From: Saururus chinensis
Lineage: Eukaryota > Streptophyta > Magnoliopsida > Piperales > Saururaceae
Length of the DNA stretch: 64,000 bases
Assembly (NCBI GenBank): GCA_035235625.1
Contig: CP141148.1
Span: 26,909,057-26,973,056 of the forward strand
Direction of reading: 5' to 3'
In this document: piece by piece, positions 11,160-22,850 of the stretch
Layout of the letters: every line of letters starts with the position of its first letter
Numbering within the stretch: the stretch's first letter is position 1
The notes under the pieces: generated by a model
Database searches by the model: none
Seen by the model: the letters and a program-made list of their open reading frames with translations, nothing else
Told to the model about the DNA's origin: nothing
Translations under genes and position numbers: made by a program

Positions 11160-12150
11160 AAGTTCATAATCATGTCTTAAGAAATGATAAAAGACCCTAC
11201 CTTGCTCTCCGCACGAGTTCAAAGCCGATACACCAAACACCACGAAATTGGATGTCCACTTCTAGGGTTCTGGAGGTCTCCAACTAAGAAAATGACCCTG
11301 CCACAACGTTTGGCATGCTCAATCTAGGTAAGAACGTCTCTTCAACGGAAGAAAATGGACTTAAAATGATTCTAAAAAACACTTTTCTCATTCCGTGCTC
11401 GTAGGCTACGAACATAACCTCCCCTTACCTAGAGACAATTTACCCTTCACGTGTCCGTAGGTGGCGGACAAAACCTCCCCTTGCCCCAAGATGTTTCCCC
11501 CCTATAAGGTTGCTAACTCGAAGAATGGATGCTTCTATTGTGTAGAACATCCTTGAATTTTCTAAGAACGTTTTTTGAACTGAAGAAAACGGACTCAGAA
11601 TGACGCTAGAAACTTCTCCGAAAAATATGATCAGAACTCTCAATTTTTTGGAAAAACTCGCAAGCCAACGGCGTGTTGCGTGCACATGTGCACGATACAC
11701 ATTGCACATTGACTGTAAGAAACCGTGGCACGGCCGCACTTAACGTGTGCAGTGTAAGCTGCTAGCATTTGTCTGTTTCTTATTTTTTAATAATATTTAA
11801 ATCAAATATCAATCTAACTTCAAAACGCGATAACTTATTATTCCGAAGTCGGAATCATGCTTTCTTCGTACCGATGGACTTGTGTCGACAAGCACTTCAG
11901 AACTAGACTGCACATAGGTAAGTTATCTCACACTTTTAAAGTAGGTCTCGCATATGTGGCATGCTTCTCGAGGTTGTAACTTTCACTCTCGACCTCTATT
12001 TTATGTGTTCTTAGGTTCGTTACGCTCGTCTTACCGAGATCTATCACACCCATATAAAAACTCTCTAAATATATACCTCTAATTAATTTAAAACTCATAC
12101 AATAGCTTTATTAGAGGTAGAAAATCATACCAAAAATTTGCGGTCGTTAC
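11160..12150 (-). mobile_element. LTR-like fragment, Ty3-gypsy type
   Basis: On the minus strand the sequence opens TGTAACGACCGCAAATTTTT, a typical start of plant gypsy LTRs, at 12150. Through 11160 it carries moderately GC-rich LTR-like text without long frames. No internal gag-pol domains, primer site or second LTR were found. The left edge is a guess. Confidence 0.35.
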
Positions 12151-12691
12151 AATAACAGAGCTAGATAACGATAGAATAATCATTAGTGGCTTATGAATAA
12201 TAATTATAAACCAAATCTTAGTCCCTCAATGGATTTTATAAACTTGTTTGATCCTATTGTGTATAAATGGGTATACTCATGCTCTCTGTGATGCAGGTAA
12301 CTCATAGGAGGAGTAGTAGAGTAGCAAAGTAGATGATTTGTGGAGCGGAGACTCACTACTTCAAAGTAGGATTTGCTTATTTCATTAAATTGTAATAAGG
12401 CACGAGAGTTGTTATTACATACTTTATTGTTGTTCTCAGTTGGTTATCAGATTTTGAATATCGATGAGACCTAACTCTTTAGTTAATGAATTCGATCGAT
12501 TATTATTGTTACTCATGGTTTGATATTATCATTATGTTAAAAAATGGTAGTCATAGGCTGAGGTTTCTTTTAGTCGTTGGTTTGCATGATTTGACTTGAA
12601 TGAAAAGAAAAAAATTACTCGAATTTTTTCGCTTCATTACTTCGAATATCACTATCCTTTTGTAACTTGATAGCCATGCAACCAAAGCTCC

Positions 12692-12850
12692 ATGTGAAGG
12701 CAAGTTGTTTTTGACATGGATCACATTATTTCACCTATTACAAACAACATTATCGATTGAAGTCTTGATATTGTTCTCAATCTTTCAAGCAAAGCCCTAA
12801 AATAAGTAAAGGCAGCATTTATGACATGGATTGCAATTGCCATCTATGAT
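12692..12850. repeat. dispersed repeat, copy 1
   Basis: Shared landmarks in the same order as copy 2 are GGCAAG/AATGTGTTTTTGACATGG, a CTTGATATTGTTCTCAATCT segment with AAGCA after it, and a CATGACATGGATT tail. This shows an approximately 160-bp duplication upstream of the 14.1-kb gene. Function unknown. Confidence 0.6.
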
Positions 12851-13336
12851 CTACCAACTACTCTAGCCTATACAATTAAGCAATTCTCCCATGTTATGCA
12901 TGCAAGAAATGCCTTACTTACATTAGAACATCTTCCCGTTGCGGGTCTCTTGCCAATACAAATTATAGAGCAAACTGTTGGAAGGAAATTTAACGCATTG
13001 AGAAGAACCAATGTTACTATACAATCAATGGTGTGGGTAGTGCAAGTTCCAAATTTCTCGTTCTCTTGTCTCTCATGCAGGCGTAATTGTATGTAGGTGA
13101 GGAGATTGAGTAGCCTTCTTGCACTTTCCTCCCCTGCTTCTATTATGAAATTAACTATATTAATTATGCCTTCACTATAAATTCTGCAAATCACTTTGGA
13201 GAAAAGGTAGAATAGTTAATCTATTGGGTAATGGAAGAAAACAATATAGGTCCGACAAGCATGCAGCACTAACAAAGTTCTTTAATTATGTTACAAACCA
13301 AATCTCTCTTTTGACCATTTACGTAGAAAGTGATCC

Positions 13337-13545
13337 ACATTTGTATTGCTTGAATGTTCAAACAATATTCTACTGGAATTTAAGGCAATGTGTTTTTGAC
13401 ATGGGTCTCTTCATTTTCTTACAAGCAAGATTCAAGATTATATTTTGAAGATCTTAATATCGTTCTCAATCTTTCAAGCACTTCCCTTAAATATGTAAAT
13501 GCAAAAAAGCATGACATGAATTTGAGTCCTCCCAATTGCCATCCT
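13337..13545. repeat. dispersed repeat, copy 2 with extension
   Basis: Positions 13383-13545 match 12692-12850. The preceding CCACATTTGTATTGCTTGAA at 13337 recurs exactly at about 17817, where it is again followed by a TTCTACTxGAA block. The three copies belong to one repeat family. No transposon ends were recognised. Confidence 0.6.
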
Positions 13546-13918
13546 CACATGCACTCAAACTATTACAATTAAGTAAATGAAAGATCAAATCCCATGTGAC
13601 AAGAACTTAAGATACTATTTCCATATCACAGGTTTCACAAATTTGTTCACATAAATTAAAGAAGAAAATAACATCGAAGGAAAATACCACTTTGGAAAGA
13701 GCCACCGTCTACTAATGTACATCTCACTATATTTTGTTTGAGTTTAATGTAACGTATGAAATTAAAGATACTAATTATACCATAACCCATGCTAACCATT
13801 CAATAATTGTGCTAACCATCCCTGCAAGTGATCCTTTTACCAACACCATTAACCATATAATGCTACACTAATTAGCCATTTGGATAAAGAAAAGAAAAAA
13901 ACAAAATCACCGGCCCAT

Positions 13919-14007
13919 CATGCATGCACAAGGTCCTCCAAGTCCTCACGTCACATTAACTGTGGTGGACATCACTTCAGCCCCAATCCATTTTCTCCCT
14001 CTATAAA
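13919..14007 (+). promoter_or_regulatory. seed-type promoter elements: RY motif, ACGT box, TATA box
   Basis: CATGCATGCA (RY motif, 13919-13928), TCACGTCAC (ACGT-core bZIP site, 13946-13954) and TATAAA (14002-14007) stand in order upstream of the start codon at 14086. AAAG (Dof-type) sites lie just before the RY motif. RY plus ACGT plus Dof sites is the known pattern of seed storage and maturation promoters bound by B3, bZIP and Dof factors. That the gene is seed-expressed is inference. Confidence 0.55.
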
Positions 14008-14085
14008 TGTAGGCACTCTCTGCTCATCCCTCTCCACACCAAACCCTACTCAAGAACCGAGTATCCCTGATCAGACTCCTCCAAC

Positions 14086-14604
14086 ATGGAGTCCAAGAGG
14101 CTCTCCCTCCTCTCCGTCTTCCTCTCTTTCCTCCTCTGCTGCACCTCCATCCATGCAACCCATGTACCAGGACATTACGGCTTCCATCCTGCCTTTGTCC
14201 CTTCGGTAGCCTGTAGCTATCCGTACATCTCGCCCAGCTTGGCAGGAATGCCCATTTGGAGCCCCCACCATGCTGTCAGCCCTTTCTATGGCATCTCCCC
14301 TTTTGCCGCTGGTTTCTATGCTCCAGCCTTTGCTAGTCAGGCTGTGAGTGGACAGCTCTTCAACCAACTGCATTCTAACCAGCTCTTCAACCAGCTACAG
14401 GCAAACCAGCTCTTCAACCAGCAGCAGGCCAACCAGGCCTTCAACCAGATGGAGGCCAACCAGCTCTTCACCCAAATGCAGGCCAACCAGGCCTTCAACC
14501 AGCAGCAGGCCAACCAGCTGTACTTCCTGAATCAGCAGCTGACCAATTACCCTCTGTTCCCTAGGGGCGGCTGCTGCCCAGGTTCCAGGGCCATCTTCGT
14601 CTAG
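14086..14604 (+). CDS. secreted Asn/Gln-rich nonapeptide-repeat protein (seed storage-like candidate)
   Basis: This is a single-exon frame of 172 codons that I do not recognise as a named family. Residues 1-24 form a clear signal peptide (MESKRLSLLSVFLSFLLCC, cut after IHA). Residues 25-88 are rich in Pro, Tyr, His, Phe and Ala. Residues 90-145 hold six to seven nine-residue repeats of the type QLFNQLQAN or QAFNQQQAN. The C-terminus has GGCCPGSRAIFV with a Cys pair. The Asn/Gln repeat character recalls prolamin storage proteins, but there is no prolamin cysteine pattern, so homology is not claimed. The start is the first ATG, about 80 bases after a TATA box, and polyadenylation-like AATAAT and AATAAG signals follow the stop. 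The RY and ACGT boxes upstream suggest seed expression. The overlapping frame at 14348-14530 is a shadow of the repeats. Confidence 0.75.
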   Translation: MESKRLSLLSVFLSFLLCCTSIHATHVPGHYGFHPAFVPSVACSYPYISPSLAGMPIWSPHHAVSPFYGISPFAAGFYAPAFASQAVSGQLFNQLHSNQLFNQLQANQLFNQQQANQAFNQMEANQLFTQMQANQAFNQQQANQLYFLNQQLTNYPLFPRGGCCPGSRAIFV

Positions 14605-15699
14605 TGAAGCGGGTGCTAGCTCTTCTTGTCTGTCTGCACTCCCTGAAGATTTGGACTTTTTAAATAAGTTCGTCTAAGAACATTGAGATGAATAATGTAG
14701 AGTTTCATGCTGATCACGCATGACTGTTTTACAGCAGTACTGATCGGTATTTTTCTGTTGATGAACACACCCATCTAATGCAATCTAAATTAAATAATGT
14801 TATAACCGGTACCTCGCTTTATTTGCCACTATATTGACACATCAACTTGTGATCTTCAGAGGAATGCGAATCTTGGGAGAATTTCTGGTTTCAGTGCAGT
14901 GTTCTTAATTCAAGACTCGGTTTTGCAGTGAACATTTTTATTTCAATTTTGGTTTAGTAGTAAGTGGTAACAATAGTATCATCTATTTAATGACATTCGG
15001 ATGTTCTTGTAGTCCACTCGAATGTTTTTTATTTAAACCAATATATCTGAGGAAGGGTGCAAGAATTTGGATAGATGGAACCAACAAAAAACTATCCAGA
15101 TCTACTCGAATTAGATCAAATTTTGATTAGACTGCTAATCTGATACATAACACAAAGGTCGAGTTGCATAATATCCTATCTGCCCATAGCAATCATAGGG
15201 AGGCAAAAAGTATCCTTCAAATACCATATTAGGGATTAGAAGGTTCTTAGTAAGTTGTATGTAAAGCACAACCTGCATTTTTATGTAGTTGAGAGTTCTA
15301 ACTTCATCAGCCAAATAGCTAATATCTGAATATTCTTCGAATTCCATATCCGGGTTTGAAGAGCTCATTAGGTGTTCGGTTGAGTATGTGTGGTGGGGAT
15401 TATTCAGTGACTACCATAACAGTGAGAATTTTATTAAGTAAATTAGATGATTGAATGATCATAGTCGACCCATTGAAGGGCATATACTAACATTTAAAAT
15501 AATTATACAAGGAAACTATTACTGAATAGAAAAGTCGATTAGACATCCTTGATAGATGCTAATAAATCTTAATTGATACTAATCTCATAATTTAATTGTT
15601 CAAATTTTTGTTTAATTATTATAATCAAAGGCTAATGACTAGATTATTCCTCCTTACAAATATTATTTTCCTACTATTATCCCTCAACCTTATGCTTGT
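14605..15699. other. 3' flank of the repeat-protein gene, then no gene seen
   Basis: The 3' untranslated region probably runs to about 14700 (AATAATG near 14692). Beyond that the DNA is AT-rich with no domain, tRNA or repeat that I can support. Confidence 0.5.
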
Positions 15700-16436
15700 T
15701 GAAGATGTAAGGATCTATGATAATTGTACAGCTCACCACCCCTCAAACGTATGCTTCTTGAAAATGCGCATAAGGGTCTTTGATAACTGCACCCCTCACA
15801 TGTGTGAGTTGTGGAAGCTTAAATCGGACTGGCGATCGATCGTTGCGCCAAAGGGATTGATTGACCCCTGTTTACAAAAGCATGATCGCTAGAACAATCA
15901 ATAGCAATCCAAAGCAATCGACTGGCGCTTAATTTCGTTATATAGGAAACAAAGTCGAGAGTTAACAATCAATCGGCATTTAGAAGCGATTGATCGCTCA
16001 TGAGACCAGAAGCTGCCAATGTGAAAAATGATCCATTGCCAATACCTAACGATCAATCAATTGGCATGCAGAATTCTATAATGCCCCGATTTGGACACTT
16101 TCTTATTACCTGGTTAGAGATTTCATTCCCTAAAAAGATATATACAAACTTGTATGTCCCTGTAGGGTATAGAAGACTCTTCTTCTTCCTTGAGACTATA
16201 TTGTTGGCCATTGAAAAGATTTGAGAAACCTGTAAGCATCTTGTAATTGTTCCCTTTACAAGTAAAAATTGTGTCATCCCATGGACATAGGCATCATTGC
16301 TGAATCACATAAACCCTAGTGTACTCTCTCTTTTTCTCTCTCGATTCTCTCTTGCTCGTTTATGTTCTTTATAAGGATCCAACCGCTGCGTAGACTATAG
16401 GTTAGATTTATTCTAAGAGCCGTATAGTTCACAGCA
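15700..16436 (+). mobile_element. Ty1-copia LTR (solo or isolated), same family as the 32-33 kb LTR
   Basis: The text matches the LTR at 32.2-33.07 kb along its length. Shared landmarks are a GATCGATCGTTGCGCCA block (15832; GATCGACCATTGCGCCA at 32420), GAxTTGGACxCTTxCTxATT, the GTGxxATCCCxTGGACxTAG R-region, and CACATAAAxCCTxGTGTACT followed by AAGGATCCAACxGCT. No primer binding site or gag follows here, so this copy is solo. The left edge is approximate. Confidence 0.7.
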
Positions 16437-18181
16437 ATATCCACCATCTCAAATTTACTCCAATGTACTTATGGCAAGCACGAAAACTACAAGGGGATTG
16501 TCTAGCCTGACCGGTCTATGTGACCAGTGCCCTAACTAGCCCACATACATAAGGAGCATTGATTTCTATGCATAGATGTCCTCTTATGTACTATGTTCAA
16601 AGCCTATATAGACTGTTCATGGAGCTGGTCAAGGAGAATTAGTAAGGAAAACATTTTTCAACTACAAATGAAGTGTCTTTTAGCTTTTTCGTATGCTATA
16701 TGCTTATCCGGGACTCTCTTTTTAGTTGCATTCCACTACTCCATAAGCTGCTTGGCTCTCATACAGACCTTTAAGAATTGTCATTGACGTCCAACAAATG
16801 AACTGTAATTGAAGAGAAGAGAAATGGACCATCAAAACAAATAGAGCTTGGAGGTCCCACAAAAATGTGGTGGGAGGAATATTCCTCAAAGCAACAAATA
16901 CCAATGGCACAATAACCAATCAAGTGCAAGACAAACAATTGAAGAAGAACCACAAGTGATAAACAAGTAAACAAGGGCAAAAGGCACAAATTAACTTGGT
17001 TTGGCAACCGCGGACTCTACCCAAAAGAAAGTTCTACTAATCAAGAATAGTACAAGAAATTATCAGGTACTTACTGCAAACCCCCCGAAATCACTTGTCA
17101 ATGTCCTCTTTGAAGAACACAAGAGGATTTATAATTAAGCAGATCCACAAAAGCCTACAATAGAACACCAAAACCTTAGACCAAGCCCAAAACAAAAACA
17201 AAATAAGAGCATACAAGAGAATACATGAGCAAACTTTTTATAGGCATCCCAAACCCCTTAGAGACCTCATAGATCCATATTCTTCTAGAATCTAAATATG
17301 GTAGGAGTCCTCAAATAAGCATTCCCAAAGTTAGTTTCGGAATCATGTCAGCACGCACTCGTATGCACCCGTCTGCAAGAGTCAAATGTTAACCGAACAT
17401 TCACTTCATAAATCTCATAAGACTATCCTCTGCCCAAATGTACACCCATGATGGTTGTAAGCTCGAGCAAACGTTCGGCCGAACTTTTGCCACATTTAAA
17501 TCAGGCTCCACACTCAGCCATAGCCTTGATAAGCATGACATTTGGCTACTATAGCAATGGATGTATCACCTTCTTGATAAGGAGAAGTTATCTGATATGT
17601 ACTCTTGACCAAACAAAGAGGGGGACATGTTCTTCATGGGGATGGTAGGATTGGTAAAAACTGATGTCACGAAGGTTATGACATAATCTTATTCAATCTT
17701 GATCAGGAATGGAACAGTTTGATGGCTGCCTAGTTGTTACAAATTATTTTAGATTGACCTACAAAGCAAAGAAGCTGCCTTATTAACATGAGAATATCTA
17801 AATGATCAGGCTAGCCACATTTGTATTGCTTGAATGTTCACGGAAACTTCTACTAGAAGTGAAGACAATATATATTAGAAAAATGGGTATGAAGTTCCGC
17901 TGAGACCACCTTTTGTTCAGCTAAACTTCTTTTGTTGGGTATGTTGGGCTTAGGCCTAAAAAATGTCTTCTAAGTATAGGTTGAAGAATGAAATAGTCTC
18001 ATCCAAAAGTGAGAAGGAACATGGATGGGCATATAAGGACTTAGAACGACCTCTTCTTCAAGCCCCAAGGGGTAACCTGGGGTAACCTACTTTTGTGGGG
18101 GAGAAAGATTTTGCACCCACACACCCATGTGGGTTTGGGTTGGACCAAACCACACATGCTCATGTCACTTGGTCTGGCACA
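16437..18181. other. no gene recognised
   Basis: Mixed AT-rich DNA with short frames only. It includes the third copy of the 13.3-kb dispersed repeat at about 17817-17877. The rest holds nothing I can support. Confidence 0.4.
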
Positions 18182-19429
18182 CACTACAACAAAAAGGACT
18201 ATTAGCGATGCATAAATGTGTCGCTAATAGTCCTATAAATGTCGTTATAAGCATCAAAAAAAGTATCGTCGTTATTACCTATTAGCGACATATATAAAAA
18301 GCGTCGCTAATAAAGCATATTAGCGACGTATAGCCATATGTCTCTAATAATAACTTATTAGCGACATATATTCTATAGTGTCGCTAATGATAAGCTATTA
18401 GCGACGCTTTATTTACGTCGCTAATAGAAAAATAATTTTAAAAAAATTATTAGTGACATATATACCTAAACGTCACTAATAATTTATTATTAGCGACGTT
18501 TAGATATACGTCGCTAACAGAAAAAAATTAAAATTAAAAAATAATGTATTAGCGATGTAGGGGAGCCGGGGGTGGGTGGGGAGGAGTGTGGGCAGAGAGG
18601 GGGGAGAAGGAGGATGGGGGACTGGATGGGGTGGGAGGGCGGCGGGCCATGGGCAGATGGCGGCTTGGGCGAGAGGAGGAGGAGGCCGGCGGGAGGAGGG
18701 GAGAGTGGGGTCCGGAGAGGGGGGAGGGGGAGCACGGAGACTGGCGCGAGGGAGCAAGGGGAGAGGGGAATGGGGCAGGGGGAGAGTGAGAGTGAGAGTG
18801 AGAGGGGAACTAGGAGGGGAAGGGGGCGGAGGACAGCAGGGGTCAGGTGGTTGGGACGTGGCAGCGGGGTGGCACAGCTGCCTACGGCGGAACCCGGCAG
18901 GGCAGTCCATGGGAGGGAGGAGGAGAAGAGGGGAGAAGGGGGACCGGGAGGGGGTGGGGGGGTGGAGGATGGTGGGGAATGGGCTATGGGCTATGGGCAG
19001 CGGAGGCGACAGGGCGGCACGGCTGAGTGGCGGCGGGCAGCAGGTGACGGGCAAAGGGTCACGGGTGAAGGCCAACGGGAGACTGGGGGGGTTTATTAGG
19101 TGCAGGCAAAATTTCACCCGCGTAGGGAAATTTTCCCCGCGCGAGAAATAACTCCACACAGGTAGAATTTAGACCGCGTATTTTTTTTTTTGCAAACTTT
19201 AATTATTAGCGACTGTCTATTTGAATGTTTCTAAAAATTTAGTATTTAGCGACATATAAATCTATTCGTTGCTAAATACATTACTTTTAGCTACATATGC
19301 TCTTATACATCGCTAATATACACTATTTATAGCGACGTATAGATTGGTACATCACTATAAGCATAACATTTAACGTTGTTTACTCTAATACGTCGCTAAA
19401 ACAAATTTTTTATTATTTCAATAAAAATT

Positions 19430-22400
19430 CCCTCTCCTTTCTCCCCTCTTTCCCTCTGCTCTCTCTCCTCTCCCCTCTCTTCTCTCTCCTCTCTCCTCTC
19501 TCTCTCCCTCTCCTGTCTCTCTCTCCTCCTTGTCCTGTCTCTCTCTCTCTCCCTCTCCTCTCTCTCTCACTTCCCTCTCCTCTCGCTCCCTCTCCCCACT
19601 CCTCTCTCTCTCTCTTCCCTCCCCTCTCTCTCTCCTCCCTCTCTCCACCCTCTCTCTCCTCTCTCCCTCCACCCTCTCTCTCCTCCCTCTCTCTCCCCCT
19701 CTCTCTCCTCCCTCTCTCCACCCTTTCTCTCTCCTCTCTCTGTTCCCCCCTCTCTCTCTTCCCTCCCCCTCTCCTCTCCTCTCCTCTCCTCTCCTCTCTC
19801 TCTCTTCCCTCCCCTCTCCTATCTCTCTTCCCTCCCCTACATTCCCCCTCTCTCTCCTCTAATTTCAAAATTTTTAAGATTTTTTACTTTTTTAAAATTA
19901 ATTTTAAAAATAAAAACAATTAAATAGAAATACTAATAACAACGTATAATGCTATACGTCAGAATTAGTATTTTATTTTAAATTATTTTTTTTATTTTTA
20001 AAACAAAAAATTCATAAAAAAATTTTAAAAATCAAAATAATATTCATCTCTCTTTCTTCCCTCTCTTTCTTCCCTCTCTCTCTTCCCTCTCTCCACCCTC
20101 TCTCTCTCTCTCCACTCTTTCCCTCTCCTCTCTCTCCACCCTTTCTCTCTCCTCTCTCTCTCTCTCTTCCCTCCCCCTCTCCTCTCCTCTCTCTCTCTCA
20201 TCCCTCCCCTCTCCTCTCCTCTCTCTCTTCCCTCCCCTCTCCTCTCTCTTCCCTCCCCCCTCTCTCTCCTTTAATTTTTAAGATTTTTTATTCTTTAAAA
20301 TTTATTTTAAAAATAAAAAAAATTAAATAAAAATACTAATAGTGACGTATAGTTGTATACATCGCTATTAGTATTTTATTTTAATTTTATTTTTTTATTT
20401 TTAAATAAAAAAATTCATAAAAATTTTAAAAAATTAAAATAAAATTCTCCTCTCTCTCTTCCCTCTCCTCTCTCTCTCTCTTCCCTGCCCACTCTCTCTT
20501 CCCTCCTCCCTCTCTCTCCTCTAATTTCAAAATTTTTAAGATTTTTTATTTTTTCAAATTAATTTTAAAAATAAAAAAAATTAAATAAAAATATTAATAT
20601 CGACGTATAGTTATATACGTTGCTATTAGTATATGTATTAGCAAAGTATAAATATATATTTCACTAATACATGTACCAATAGCAATGTATAATGTTATAC
20701 ATTGCAATCAATATTTTATTTTAAATTAATTTTTTTATTTTTAAAATTAAAAAATTCATAAATTTTTTTAAAAAATCAAAATAAAATTCATCTCTCTCTC
20801 TTCTCTCTCTCTCTCTTCCCTCCCCTATCCTCTCTCTTTCTCTCTCCTCCCTCCACCCTCTCTCTCCTCCCTCTCTCTCCTCCCTCCTCCCTCCCCCCTC
20901 TCTCTCCTCCCTCTCTCTCCTCCCTCCTCCCTCCTCCCTCCCCCTCTCTCTCCTCCCTCTCTCTCCTCCCTCTCTCCACCTTTTCTCTCTCCTCTCCTCT
21001 CTCTCCCCTCTCTCTCCTCCCTCTCTCCTTTCCTCTCCTCTCTCTCTCTTCCCTCCCCTCTCTCTCCTCTAATTTCAAATTTTTTAAGATTTTTTTATTT
21101 TTTGAAATTAATTTTAAAAATAAAAAAATTAAATAAAAATACTAATAACGACGTATAGTTATATATGTTGCTATTAGTATATGTATTAGCAATGTATAAA
21201 TATATATGTAGCTAATACGTATACCAATAGCGACGTATAATGCTATATGTCACAATTAGTGTTTTATTTTAAATTAATTTTTTTTATTTTTAAAATAAAA
21301 AAATTTATAAAATTTTTTAAAAAATCAAAATAAAATTCATCTCTCTCTTCCCTCTCTGTCTCTCCTCCCTCCCCCTCTCTCTCTTCCCTCCCCTCTCCTC
21401 TCTCTTCCCTCTCCTATCCGCTCTCTCTTTCTCTCTCCTCTGTCTCTCTCTCGCCCTCTCTCTCCTCCCTCCTCCCTCCCCCTCTCTCTCCTCCCTCTCT
21501 CTCCCCCCTCTCTCTCCTCCTCTCTCCACCTTTTCTCTCTCCTCTCCTCTCTCTCCTCCCTCTCTCCACCCTTTCTCTCTCCTCTCCTCTCTCTCTCTTC
21601 CCTCCCCCTCTCTCCTCTAATTTCAAAATTTTTAAGATTTTTTTATTTTTTTAAATTAATTTTAAAAATAAAAAAATTAAATAAAAATACTAATAACTAC
21701 GTATAGTTATATATGTTGCTATTAGTATATTTATTAGCGATGTATAAATATATATGTTGCTAATACGTATACCAATAGCGACGTATAATGCTATACGTGG
21801 CAATTAGTATTTTATTTTAAATTAATTTTTAAAAAAAAATAAAAAAATTCATAAATTTTTTTAAAAAATCAAAATAAAATTTTTCTCTCTCTTCCCTCTC
21901 CCTCTCTCTCTCCTCCCTCCCCCTCTCTCTCTTCCCTCCCCCTCTCCTCTCCTCTCCTGTCCTCTCTCTCTCTTCCCTCCCCTATCCGCTCTCTCTTTCT
22001 CTCTCCTCTCTCTCTTCCTTCCCCTCTCCCCCCTCTCTCTCCTCCCTCCCCCTCTCTCTCCTCCCTCCTCCCTCTCTCTCCCCTCTCTCTCCTCCCTCCT
22101 CCCTCCTCCCTCTCTCTCCCCCTCTCTCTCGTCCCTCCTCCCTCCCCCTCTCTCTCCTCCCTCTCTCCACCTTTTCTCTCTCCTCTCCTCTCTCCCCTCT
22201 CTCTCCTCCCTCTCTCCACCCTTTCTCTCTCCTCTCCTCTCCTCTCTCTCTCTTCCCTCCCCCTCTCTCTCCTCTAATTTCAAAATTTTTAAGATTTTTT
22301 TATTTTTTGAAATTAATTTTAAAAATAAAAAATTAAATAAAAATACTAATAACAACGTATGTTATATATGTTGCTATTAGTATATGTATTAGTTATGTAT

Positions 22401-22850
22401 AAATATATATGTTGCTAATACGTATACCAATAGCGACGTATAATGCTATACGTCACAATTAGTATTTTATTTTAAATTAATTTTTTTATTTTTAAAATAA
22501 AAAATTCATAAATTTTTTTCAAAAATCAAAATTAAATTCATCTCTCTCTCTTCCCTCTCTCTCCTCCCTCCCCCTCTCTCTCTTCCCTCCCCCCTCTCCT
22601 CTCCTCTCCTCTCTTCCCTCCCCTCTCCTCTCTCTTCCCTCCCCTATCCTCTCTCTCTTTCTCTCTCTCTCTTCCCTCCCCTCTCCCCTCTCTCTTCTCC
22701 CTCCCCTCTCTCTCTCCTCCCTCCCCCTCTCTCTCTCCTTCCTCTCTCCACCCTTTCTCTCTCCTATCCTCTCTCTCTTACCTTCCCCCTCTCTCTCTTA
22801 CCTTCCCCCTCTCTCTCTTCCCTCCCCCTCTCTCTCCTCTAATTTCAAAA
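19430..22850. repeat. tandem array of CT-rich blocks joined by an AT-rich TTAGCGACG core
   Basis: CT-rich blocks (19430-19862, 20046-20272, 20448-20520, 20791-21072, 21340-21618, 21883-22276 and 22540-22840) alternate with a conserved core. The core starts CTAATTTCAAAATTTTTAAG and goes on through AATACTAATAxCGACGTATA. Core positions at about 19858, 20270, 20518, 21068, 21616, 22273 and 22838 give periods of about 250-660 bp, mostly 550. Long Arg/Glu or Ser/Leu frames across it are composition artefacts. Confidence 0.85.

Noticed and set aside
18200-18520. Regularly spaced TTAGCGACG repeats resembling a CRISPR-like array
   Set aside because: The repeats are palindromic subterminal motifs of a CACTA transposon in a plant genome; spacers are neither uniform nor unique.
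18500-19159. Long Pro/Ser-rich frame (219 codons) on the minus strand and Gly/Arg frames on the plus strand
   Set aside because: All six frames are open because the block is almost pure G on one strand. It is a GC-rich block inside a CACTA element.
19413-22355. Arg/Glu/Gly or Ser/Leu frames up to 164 codons
   Set aside because: Composition artefacts of CT/GA arrays; no complexity. The same applies to 37411-38293 and 38923-39256.
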